Source of the DNA: JBJKSO01 sp046703825
GTDB lineage: Bacteria; Chloroflexota; Dormibacteria; Aeolococcales; Bog-877
Direction of reading: 5' to 3'
Length of the DNA stretch: 14,111 nucleotides
Assembly (NCBI GenBank): GCA_046703825.1
Contig: JBJKSO010000008.1
Span: forward strand, 1-14,111
Within the stretch, counting starts at the first letter, position 1. Each line of letters begins with the position of its first letter. The notes under the pieces were generated by a model that saw nothing but the letters and a program-made list of their open reading frames with translations, was not told where the DNA came from and did no database searches. Shown here one piece after another: positions 5,704 through 13,423 of the stretch. The position numbers were made by a program, and so were the translations under genes.

Positions 5704-6924
5704 ATGCCCGAGGACTATCTGACCATCGACCAGGTCGCCGATCGCATGTCGGTGCCCGCGGACATGATCCGCCGGCGGATCGAGTCCGGCGACATTCCGG
5801 TTCACTGGGTGGAGGTGGACGGCCGCCTCGAGATGCGCGTCAGCGCGGATCAGGTCGGCGTCGGCGGCCTGGCGGGCCTGGAAGCGGCTCCGGCCCCGGC
5901 GGCGCCCGCCGGCACCTTCCAGGACTGGTCGGCCGCCCAGCCGACCCAGGACTACTCCCAGGCACTCTGGTCACCCACCGCCGAGCCTCAGCAGGGTGAC
6001 TGGGAAGGCAGCAGCAACGGCGTCGGCGAAACCGGCGACCAGGGGGAGGCGGTGCCGCTCTGGCGCCCGGACCCCTCGACGTGGGATGACGAGCCGCTGC
6101 AGACAGCCGACCGGGCCGCCCAGCCCTCCGCGGGCCCGGAGCCGGTGGTCGCGTCGCCGCAGGCGGCGGCAGAGGACGACGAGACGGCGTCGGGCGACTT
6201 CCCCGCCTACAGCAATGCCGGGGGCTTCTTCGACCGCCCCGCGGATGAGCTCTACTCCCCTCCCGGCGCCTCCGCCTTCCCAGGTGAGGATCAGTTCCCG
6301 GAGGCCGCGGAACCCGCCTCAGCCTTCGCCACAGGTCTGGGCGAGGAGGGCTCGCAGTTCAGCAGTGCGGGGACTGAGGAGTCCTCCTTCCCGAGCCAGC
6401 TCCCCGGCTACGCAACCGAGGCGGACGAGAGCGCTCCGAGCGGGTACAGCGCTTTCGGCGCCGAGGGTGAGCCCGTCTCGGAGTTCGCCGAGGACCCCCT
6501 CCCCGCCCCCGACTTCGACCTGGACGCCAACCCGGACTCCCCGACCTACGGGGAGCAGACGCCCTTCTCGGACCTGGAGTCCCCAATCGAGGACGCGGTG
6601 CGCCCATCGAGCCTGGTGGCCTCCGAGGCCGACAGCGGCGGGTTCGGGGTGAGCAACATAGACGCCCGGGAGCTGGTGGCAGGACTCTTCGAGCGCTGGG
6701 AGCGGGCGCTGGAGCAGCGCATCCAGGCCGAGCAGCGACTTCGCTTCGAGGCCGAGCTGGAGCGGCGCCTGCGCCAAGTGCGTGACCTGCGCCAGGAGCT
6801 CGACACCACCCGCAAGGCCCAGGCGGCACAGCTCGCCGAGCACGAGCGCGAGGTGATGGCGCTCCGCGACCAGCTGCGGGAGCAGGATCAGTCCAAGATT
6901 CGCCGGAGCCTCTTCAAGCGCTGA
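5704..6924 (+). CDS. HTH (excisionase/MerR-like) protein with acidic disordered linker and C-terminal coiled coil
   Basis: The 406-aa product has three parts. Residues 3-52 (DYLTIDQVADRMSV, 'DMIRRRIESGDIP', then a beta-hairpin 'VEVDGRLEMRV') look like the helix-turn-helix of the excisionase/MerR-related HTH_17 fold, which binds DNA or marks a DNA-linked adaptor. Residues ~55-315 are low-complexity and rich in Ala, Glu, Asp, Pro, Ser and Gly, with few hydrophobic residues, so probably disordered and strongly acidic. Residues ~320-398 are a long heptad-rich, charged helix containing 'ELVAGLFERWERALEQR' and 'ELERRLRQVRDLRQELD', ending in the basic tail SKIRRSLFKR. It is probably a dimer or oligomer. 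No enzyme motif is present. Its position directly before dnaG and rpoD suggests a chromosome- or cell-cycle-linked role, but that is inference. I do not recognise a named family for the whole protein. Confidence 0.75.
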   Translation: MPEDYLTIDQVADRMSVPADMIRRRIESGDIPVHWVEVDGRLEMRVSADQVGVGGLAGLEAAPAPAAPAGTFQDWSAAQPTQDYSQALWSPTAEPQQGDWEGSSNGVGETGDQGEAVPLWRPDPSTWDDEPLQTADRAAQPSAGPEPVVASPQAAAEDDETASGDFPAYSNAGGFFDRPADELYSPPGASAFPGEDQFPEAAEPASAFATGLGEEGSQFSSAGTEESSFPSQLPGYATEADESAPSGYSAFGAEGEPVSEFAEDPLPAPDFDLDANPDSPTYGEQTPFSDLESPIEDAVRPSSLVASEADSGGFGVSNIDARELVAGLFERWERALEQRIQAEQRLRFEAELERRLRQVRDLRQELDTTRKAQAAQLAEHEREVMALRDQLREQDQSKIRRSLFKR

Positions 6925-6973
6925 TCCCGGCGCGGTTCATTTGGTAGGGGGCCGGGCGGGCAAACTTGCCGTC

Positions 6974-8773
6974 GTGAGGACGGACAGCTCGGTCGAGGAG
7001 GTCAAGTCCCGGCTCGACATTGTCGACGTGGTCGGGAGCTACGTGCGGCTCTCGCGCGCCGGCACCGAGATGCGCGGGCTCTGCCCCTTCCACACCGAGC
7101 ACACCCCGTCCTTCTACGTCAGCCCCGAAAAGCAGGTCTGGGTCTGCCACGGCTGCCACGAAGGGGGGGACGTGATCACCTTTGTGGAAAAGATCGAACA
7201 CCTGGACTTCCGGGGAGCGCTGGAGGAGCTGGCGCGCCGGACCGGCGTTGAGCTGCGGCCGGAGGAACCAGCCAGCCCCCAGGAGCTCCGCCGGCGCCGC
7301 CAGCGCGAGCAGGTGCTGCGGCTGAACCAGCTCGCCGCCAACTTCTACCACGAGGTGCTGCTGAACCACGCCGCCGGCGGCCCCGGCCGGGCCTCCCTGG
7401 AAGCCCGCGGGGTGAGCCAGGCCGACATGGCTGCCTTTGGCCTGGGCTACGCGCCGGCCGGGAGTTCGCTGGACAACTTGGTGCGCTTCCTGCGCCGCCA
7501 CCAGGGCGACGACGGCGACATCGCGGCCGCGGGGCTGGCGCGTGGGCGCTCCGGCCGCCTGGAGGACTTCTTCCGTGCCCGGCTGGTGATCCCGATCCGG
7601 GACGAGCGGGGACGGGTGGTCGGCTTCGGTGGCCGCGCCCTCGGCGACGACCAGCCCAAGTACCTCAACACCCGCACGACCTCCGTCTTCGACAAGTCGG
7701 CGGTGCTATTCGGGCTGGACCGCGCCCGAGAGCAGATCTACCGGGAGCGGCGCGCGGTCCTGATGGAGGGGTACTTCGACGTCGTCGGTGCCCACCGGGC
7801 CGGGATCCGCTCCGCGATCTCCACCTCGGGGACGGCGCTGACCGAGGTGCAGGTGCGGCTGCTGCGGCGCTTCGCCGACGAGGTGGTGCTCTGCTTCGAC
7901 GGAGACGCGGCCGGCCAGCGGGCCGGCCAGGCGGCGGTGGGTCTGGTGGTGCGGGCGGGCATGGGCTGCCGCCTGCTCACCCTCCCCGCTGGGACCGACC
8001 CGGACGACCTGAGCCGCAGCGATCCGGCACAGCTTCGGGAGCTGGTCGACGAGGCTCCGCCGGCCTGGGAGGTGCTGATCGATCAGGCACTGGGCGAGCC
8101 CGCCCACCAGTCGACCGCGCAGCGCCAGGCGGCCCTGAGCCGAGCGATGACCGTGCTCGGCCGCATCCCCGAGGCCAGCATCCGCGCCCTGTATTCGGAG
8201 CGGGTGGGACGCCGTCTGGGCGTCGCCGCCGACCGGATCCTCGAGGACGTGGAACGGGGCGCCCGTCGCGACCCGGGCAAGTTGCCGCTCAGAAGTTTGA
8301 GCGCCGCACCAGGGGGGAACAGTACCTTGGGCGTGTCTGCCCATTTGCTGGGTCTGCTGAGGCTGCGCCCCCAGCTGGTGACGGAGGTTCAGGATAGGTA
8401 CAAGGTCCGCAGGGACGACTTCGCCGACCCGGGGGCGGGGGCGCTGTTCCAGGCTATGGTGGAACGGGCCCCGGAGCACCTGGACCCGAGCGAACTCGGC
8501 CCGGAACTGCAGGGAAAGCTGGAGCAACTCCCCAAGGAGGGCTTTCCTGAGCTGGACGACCTCGAGAACGGGCACCGGCTGCGCCGGGCGCTGGAGGACT
8601 GCGTGCGGGCCGTACGGGTCGAGGCCCTGGAGCGCCGGGTGACGGCCATCGAGTCCAGGCTCGGCGGGTTCAAGCATCACCGCGAACCCGAGGTCCCGGC
8701 CCTGGTTGCGGAGATGGACCGGCTCCGGCGGCAGATCGAACGGTTGCGACAAGGCGAAGTTCTGGAGACATAG
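6974..8773 (+). CDS. dnaG: DNA primase DnaG
   Basis: This 599-aa primase makes the RNA primers for replication on DNA unwound by the replicative helicase. The N-terminal zinc domain carries GLCPFH...VWVCHGCHEGGD, with ligands Cys37, His40, Cys58 and Cys61. The DnaG_N catalytic domain (~110-245) includes the conserved 'GRVVGFGGRAL...PKYLNT'. The TOPRIM domain (~258-345) has EGYFDV (Glu265), CFDGDAAG (Asp309, Asp311) and GTDPDD for metal binding. The C-terminal part is divergent and helical, as expected for the helicase-interacting domain, and ends in a charged coiled segment. The length is normal for the family. GTG 6974 is preferred because DnaG proteins start only some 10-25 residues before the 'DIVDVVGSYV' helix. 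An in-frame TTG at 6941 would add 11 residues; neither has a clear ribosome-binding site. The gene lies 49 bases after the HTH gene, and rpoD begins 1 base past its stop. Confidence 0.95.
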   Translation: MRTDSSVEEVKSRLDIVDVVGSYVRLSRAGTEMRGLCPFHTEHTPSFYVSPEKQVWVCHGCHEGGDVITFVEKIEHLDFRGALEELARRTGVELRPEEPASPQELRRRRQREQVLRLNQLAANFYHEVLLNHAAGGPGRASLEARGVSQADMAAFGLGYAPAGSSLDNLVRFLRRHQGDDGDIAAAGLARGRSGRLEDFFRARLVIPIRDERGRVVGFGGRALGDDQPKYLNTRTTSVFDKSAVLFGLDRAREQIYRERRAVLMEGYFDVVGAHRAGIRSAISTSGTALTEVQVRLLRRFADEVVLCFDGDAAGQRAGQAAVGLVVRAGMGCRLLTLPAGTDPDDLSRSDPAQLRELVDEAPPAWEVLIDQALGEPAHQSTAQRQAALSRAMTVLGRIPEASIRALYSERVGRRLGVAADRILEDVERGARRDPGKLPLRSLSAAPGGNSTLGVSAHLLGLLRLRPQLVTEVQDRYKVRRDDFADPGAGALFQAMVERAPEHLDPSELGPELQGKLEQLPKEGFPELDDLENGHRLRRALEDCVRAVRVEALERRVTAIESRLGGFKHHREPEVPALVAEMDRLRRQIERLRQGEVLET

Positions 8774-8774
8774 G

Positions 8775-9884
<1,110 letters not shown>

Positions 9885-9891
9885 GGCCCCC

Positions 9892-11898
9892 TCAGTCCGG
9901 GGCGGGAGGCAGCCGCACCGGCTCCGAGCCGAGCAGGTGGCGATCCAGGAAGGCGTGGATCCGCGAGACCAGGTCGATCTCGGAAGGCATGGTTCTGACC
10001 CCATGCCCCTCCTCGGGGTAGAGGATTAGTTCGGTGTCCACGCCATGCTCCAGGAGCGCCTGGTGGAACTCCACCGCCTGTCCGGGCGGGGTGCAGCGGT
10101 CGCGCCCGCCCGCGGTCAGCAAAGTAGGCGTGCGCGAGCGGTGGGCCGCGAACACCGGGCTGCGCTCGAAGTAGGCCCCGCCGGGCTCGGTGGGGCTGGC
10201 CCGCAGGTACATCCGGTCGAACTCGGGAATGTTGCTCTCGTAGTGCTGGCTGTACCAGTTGGTGACTGGCGACATCGCCACCGCGGCCCGGAATCTGCTG
10301 GTCCGGGTGGTGAGCCAGCTTGCCATGTAGCCGCCGTGGCTGCCGCCGATGACCGCCAGCCGGTCGGGGTCCGCCAGGCCCTCGGCCACCAGCAGGTCCA
10401 GACCGGTCAGGTGGTCATCGACCTCCAGTCCGCCGTAGTCGCCCAACTCCATGGCGGCGAAATCGAGACCGCGTCCGGTGCTGCCCCGGGGATTGGGCAT
10501 GAACAGCGCTATCCCCAGCTGGACCAGGTAGGCGGCCAGACGCGTGGTGGCCGTCGAGGGCCACCACGGCTGCCAGCAGCCGGCCGGACCGCCGTGAACC
10601 AGCAGCGCGGTGGGGTGGGGCCCCTTCCCGGCTGGCGGGATCCAGAACCCCGAGATCGGCGTGCCGTCGGTGCTGTCCCAGGTCAGCCGCTGAATCGGCG
10701 GCTGCACCTTCTGCAGCTTCTGGAAGCCGGCGCCACCGAGGTTCACCAGAGTGCTGAGCTGGCCCTCTCTGACGTGGACCAGCCTAGGCGGCTGCTGCCA
10801 CTCCTCCAGGAAGAGGATCAGCCCTCCTTCCGGATGGAGCCTAGCGGTGGGGAAGTAGCCAGGGGTGGTTAGGTGGCCTCGGTAGTGCAGAAGCGTGCGG
10901 CCGCTGCTCAGATCGATCTCCCCCACCAGCGTCTCCGAGTCCTTGAGGCCGATGAACGCGAGGTGGTCCGGATCCCGGAACTGGATCCAGGTGGCATCGG
11001 CGTCCCCCGTCTCCAAGCGGATCGGCCGCTGCCAGGAGCCTTCGAGCAGCAGCACCTGGCCGGCCACCGCTCCCCGGTCGCTCGCCACCCCCTCGATCAC
11101 CGCCACGCGGTCGCCTCCGCCCGAGGCGGTGGGACAGGCGAGCTGCCATTGCGGGTTGTAGATCCGCTCCGGAGCCGCAGCGGCAAGTGAAGTCAGTTCA
11201 AGGCGGCTGTGGGCCCAGGAGCCCTCGCTCGGAGCAGAGGAGACTACGGAGAGGACGCTTTCCCCGTCGACAAAGTCCGCCTCCCAGATGTTGCTTCCGC
11301 GGGCAGAGACCGTCGTCGCCAAACCGCCGGCGGCGTTTAGGATGAACAGCCGCCGCCAACCCCTCTGACGGTCTCCGGACCCCCGGACCTCGGGGGCGGT
11401 AGCCGGCCCGTCCCCATGTCTGACACTTCCGGAGCCGCTCACGGCTGGCTGCTCGGCCCCCTCTTCGGCGGCCAAGACCAGCAAACGGCCGTTGTCAATC
11501 CACTGGTGATGCTCCACCGAGTAACCGGCCAGACCCAGCTTGCGGGGTTCGGACGTACCAGACGAAGGCTCGAGCCAAAGTTGGAACAGCTCGGTACCAT
11601 CGCGATCGCTGAGGTAGGCGAGCAGAGTGCCATCTGGAGACCACTTGGGCAACCGTTCGCTCCCACCCCCATCGTGCAGCTCGTGAGGCACGGTGCCCTG
11701 GCCATCCAAGTCAACCCACCAGATCCGCGAGCGGAACTCGCGGACAGAGTCGAAGCGTCTGCCCGAGAAGACGACCCGAGAGCGATTCGGCGGCAGGTCA
11801 GGCTCGGAACCCGAGGTGGCAGACCCTACCTCCGGAGCCAGAAGCTTCCGGTACCATTCGTCGACCTCCTGCTGCCGGTTGGGCGAATTGGTGTCCAA
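9892..11898 (-). CDS. S9-family serine peptidase (prolyl oligopeptidase/acylaminoacyl-peptidase type)
   Basis: This 668-aa protein cleaves short peptides, often after proline or at acylated or dipeptide N-termini; its exact specificity cannot be read. Residues ~40-400 form a beta-propeller of TolB/PD40-like blades (for example 'LPKWSPDGTLLAYLSDRDG' at 83-101) that screens substrates. Residues ~405-655 are the alpha/beta-hydrolase domain with oxyanion strand LLVHGGPAG (432-440), nucleophile GGSHGGYM (Ser520), acid GGRDRCTPPGQAVEF (Asp600) and base PEEGHG (His632). The full triad is present, so it should be active. There is no signal peptide, so it is cytoplasmic. The start is TTG 11898, with AAGGAG 11 bases upstream (11910-11915), and opens MDTNSPNRQQEVDEWYRKLL. 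The gene converges on rpoD and is divergent from tRNA-Asn, sharing a 74-base upstream region. It is probably a monocistronic housekeeping or nutritional peptidase. Confidence 0.93.
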   Translation of the reverse strand: MDTNSPNRQQEVDEWYRKLLAPEVGSATSGSEPDLPPNRSRVVFSGRRFDSVREFRSRIWWVDLDGQGTVPHELHDGGGSERLPKWSPDGTLLAYLSDRDGTELFQLWLEPSSGTSEPRKLGLAGYSVEHHQWIDNGRLLVLAAEEGAEQPAVSGSGSVRHGDGPATAPEVRGSGDRQRGWRRLFILNAAGGLATTVSARGSNIWEADFVDGESVLSVVSSAPSEGSWAHSRLELTSLAAAAPERIYNPQWQLACPTASGGGDRVAVIEGVASDRGAVAGQVLLLEGSWQRPIRLETGDADATWIQFRDPDHLAFIGLKDSETLVGEIDLSSGRTLLHYRGHLTTPGYFPTARLHPEGGLILFLEEWQQPPRLVHVREGQLSTLVNLGGAGFQKLQKVQPPIQRLTWDSTDGTPISGFWIPPAGKGPHPTALLVHGGPAGCWQPWWPSTATTRLAAYLVQLGIALFMPNPRGSTGRGLDFAAMELGDYGGLEVDDHLTGLDLLVAEGLADPDRLAVIGGSHGGYMASWLTTRTSRFRAAVAMSPVTNWYSQHYESNIPEFDRMYLRASPTEPGGAYFERSPVFAAHRSRTPTLLTAGGRDRCTPPGQAVEFHQALLEHGVDTELILYPEEGHGVRTMPSEIDLVSRIHAFLDRHLLGSEPVRLPPAPD

Positions 11899-11950
11899 TC
11901 TTCTGCACTCTCCTTCGCGCGGGTGGGCGGCCCGGACTAGGTGATCTCGC

Positions 11951-11956
11951 TAAACT
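11951..11956 (+). promoter_or_regulatory. -10 element of tRNA-Asn
   Basis: TAAACT fits the TAnnnT consensus and ends 16 bases before the mature 5' end of tRNA-Asn. A matching -35 is not visible. Confidence 0.45.
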
Positions 11957-11972
11957 GCCAGCGAGAGGTCCT

Positions 11973-12047
11973 TCCGGAGTAGCTCAACGGTAGAGCAGGC
12001 GGCTGTTAACCGCAAGGTTCACGGTTCGAATCCGTGCTCCGGAGCCA
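11973..12047 (+). tRNA. tRNA-Asn (anticodon GTT)
   Basis: The cloverleaf is complete. TCCGGAG (11973-11979) pairs with CTCCGGA (12037-12043), with discriminator G12044. The D arm GCTCAACGGTAGAGC has a short loop, the anticodon stem GCGG/CCGC encloses CTGTTAA (anticodon GTT), and the T arm is CACGG-TTCGAAT-CCGTG. CCA is encoded at 12045-12047, unlike tRNA-Ser in this window. Accessory-looking DNA begins right after it, so its 3' end is a candidate integration site. Confidence 0.96.
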
Positions 12048-12337
12048 GGCCCATCGCGGGGTATAGCTAAGGGATCAAAAGTAGTACAGCCCGGTCTGGT
12101 CGCCTTCGCAAGTCCTCCCGGAAATTTGCGAGCCCCGCTGACGGCCTAACACTGCCAGTTACGGCTGCCGCGGCCCACTCGCACCTAAGGGGTAGAACTG
12201 CCACTCACAACAGTGCGAACCCGCCCGGGGCTCTCAGATTAGCCTCCAGCGGCTAAGAGTGCGCCGCCATGCTTCCACTGCCTCAGAGGCAAACGCAACC
12301 AAGTCCACCGCATTGCCACTGTGTTCGAATTCCACAT
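12048..12337. other. Gene-free junction between tRNA-Asn and the minus-strand accessory genes
   Basis: I see no credible gene here. It holds a 6-base inverted repeat, TCGCAA (12106-12111) with TTGCGA (12126-12131), and scattered weak repeats. There is no T-tract terminator and no clear duplicate of the tRNA 3' end. The tRNA gene and the minus-strand gene converge across it. Base composition becomes more A/T-rich from here on. Confidence 0.5.
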
Positions 12338-12883
12338 TCAGGCGCCATCCCCCTCCGGCACCCCTTTCGCTGTCAGCGCTGTCACGCTTGGGAAAGCTGC
12401 ACTTCGAGGCTTACGCTGAGGTGCGGGATGCTTGTCCAGGTTAGCGATGTCAGCCAAGAGAGCCAAGTCCGGATCGTTTGTGATGGCTTCTTCCACTGAA
12501 CGTGCTGAAACTCTGGTAATTGCCTCATCTGCGATTAGTGCGTCCTTGAGGTGGTACAGCTCGACGAAGAATGCCATCAGACGGCTTCGCTCTACTTCTA
12601 TTTTCTCCCGCGGCACAGGTCCTAAGTGCGTCGCTCCGAGTCCCAGGGCCTCAATCTGACAAGCATTCCAGCGGTGCAGCCAGTTGCGCTCCGGATTACT
12701 AAACCCAAGGCTGGGCACGGCCATGCTCGATAGGCCAACTGTGCCGTGTCCGCGCAGGTGAATAGTGACCCGTCGGCTGCCGCACTTAGGGCAGGGAGAA
12801 CGCTGAGCCTGCGCATCGAGGTAGTTGAGCGGAAGCTCTTTATCGCAATCGGTGCAAGTAGGAGGAAGCGGAGTGTCAGTCAT
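12338..12883 (-). CDS. Zinc-ribbon protein with HEPN-like C-terminal segment, function unknown
   Basis: The 181-aa product starts MTDTPLPPTCTDC. Residues 10-34 hold a zinc-ribbon pattern, C-x2-C (Cys10, Cys13) and C-x2-C (Cys31, Cys34), followed by beta strands reading RRVTIHLRGHGTVG. Residues ~100-152 (SRLMAFFVELYHLKDALIAD ... 'DPDLALLADIANLDKH') resemble a family of uncharacterised HEPN-like helical proteins with an 'FF..YHLkD' helix and a '.D..N..KH' ending. The usual HEPN ribonuclease R-x4-6-H motif is not seen, so nuclease activity cannot be claimed. ATG 12883 is chosen because GAGG (12890-12893) lies 6 bases upstream. The frame stays open further upstream (to 13102), but that extension is a basic, Gly/Arg-rich translation without domain features. 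The gene lies 219 bases downstream of the small membrane protein, so it may have its own promoter. Its coding strand is clearly less GC-rich than the core genes. Confidence 0.65.
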   Translation of the reverse strand: MTDTPLPPTCTDCDKELPLNYLDAQAQRSPCPKCGSRRVTIHLRGHGTVGLSSMAVPSLGFSNPERNWLHRWNACQIEALGLGATHLGPVPREKIEVERSRLMAFFVELYHLKDALIADEAITRVSARSVEEAITNDPDLALLADIANLDKHPAPQRKPRSAAFPSVTALTAKGVPEGDGA

Positions 12884-13102
12884 GCGCGGCCTCGACCCGC
12901 CTTTGCCCTCGCCAGCCAAGCGCATGACTCCCGCCGACCCGCTGTAGACCACGCCAGGCTGTCTGCAATACCGGAGTAGTGTGTGCCGTGCCTTTCTCCA
13001 CCCGATAACAGGCGCACTGCCCGGTCTCGGCCGTTCACTCCGGCAGCCGCGGCCTTGGTGCTGTCCTCGACCGCGACCGCCGGCTTGCGCCCCACCACTC
13101 AC
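12884..13102. promoter_or_regulatory. Upstream region of the zinc-ribbon gene
   Basis: These 219 bases hold no gene I can support. On the minus strand TTGCAG, a 16-base spacer and TACAGC could form a weak promoter for the zinc-ribbon gene; the match is poor. Frames are open across it in both directions without domain content. Confidence 0.2.
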
Positions 13103-13393
13103 CTAGGCCGAAGTCCTGCGCTCCCGCTCTCGCCTGGCTAGCTCAGCCCATACAGGGAACAGCTGAATATAGTGCACAAGCATGTAGCCTGCAGCACCGA
13201 ATCCAACGACCATCGCCAAGCCCATTACCGCCAGAAATGGAATCAAGCCAGCTATGGCTCGCGCCGCGAATGCTATGCCGATGAGAACGAAGAAGAGCAC
13301 AATCCCGCCGCCGTCCGCGATCAAGATCTTCCGCCCGAGCTTGGACCTGAGGCCCGCAAGCTCCTGGTCGCTGAGGTGGCTCACCTTCGACAT
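13103..13393 (-). CDS. Small two-helix membrane protein, candidate immunity protein of the Rhs tail
   Basis: The 96-aa product has a hydrophilic, helical N-terminus (1-22, MSKVSHLSDQELAGLRSKLG). Two strong membrane segments follow (about 27-47 and 51-75, joined by a very short turn), then a basic tail, 'ARRERERRTSA', that should lie in the cytoplasm. No family is recognised. ATG 13393 has a GGTGAG just upstream. The gene starts 30 bases after the stop of the rhs gene on the same strand, so the two are probably co-transcribed. In polymorphic toxin loci the gene immediately 3' of the rhs tip usually encodes the immunity protein, and membrane-acting tips commonly have membrane-embedded immunity partners. 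The immunity role is inferred from position and topology only. It could instead be an unrelated small membrane protein. Confidence 0.65.
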   Translation of the reverse strand: MSKVSHLSDQELAGLRSKLGRKILIADGGGIVLFFVLIGIAFAARAIAGLIPFLAVMGLAMVVGFGAAGYMLVHYIQLFPVWAELARRERERRTSA

Positions 13394-13423
13394 ACGCTCA
13401 CCCGTCCCGGTAATGCGCCCGGG

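Noticed and set aside
5996..6652. A plus-strand Arg/Pro/Ser-rich frame inside the HTH protein gene
   Set aside because: It is a frame-shifted shadow of the acidic linker, with no ribosome-binding site or domain content.
10045..10872. A 275-codon open frame on the plus strand
   Set aside because: It is opposite the S9 peptidase catalytic domain and its translation is low-complexity Gly/Arg/Val.
12321..12336. GTGTTCGAATTCCAC, resembling a tRNA T arm and a possible second attachment site
   Set aside because: It shares only about ten bases with the tRNA-Asn T arm, has an extra base in the loop, and is not flanked by acceptor or anticodon pieces.
12880..13098. A 72-codon minus-strand frame between the zinc-ribbon and small membrane protein genes
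   Set aside because: There is no domain, no good ribosome-binding site, and the composition is that of a random high-GC frame.
12884..13102. N-terminal extension of the zinc-ribbon protein to 13102
   Set aside because: The extra residues are basic and featureless, while ATG 12883 has a well-spaced GAGG and begins right before the zinc ribbon.
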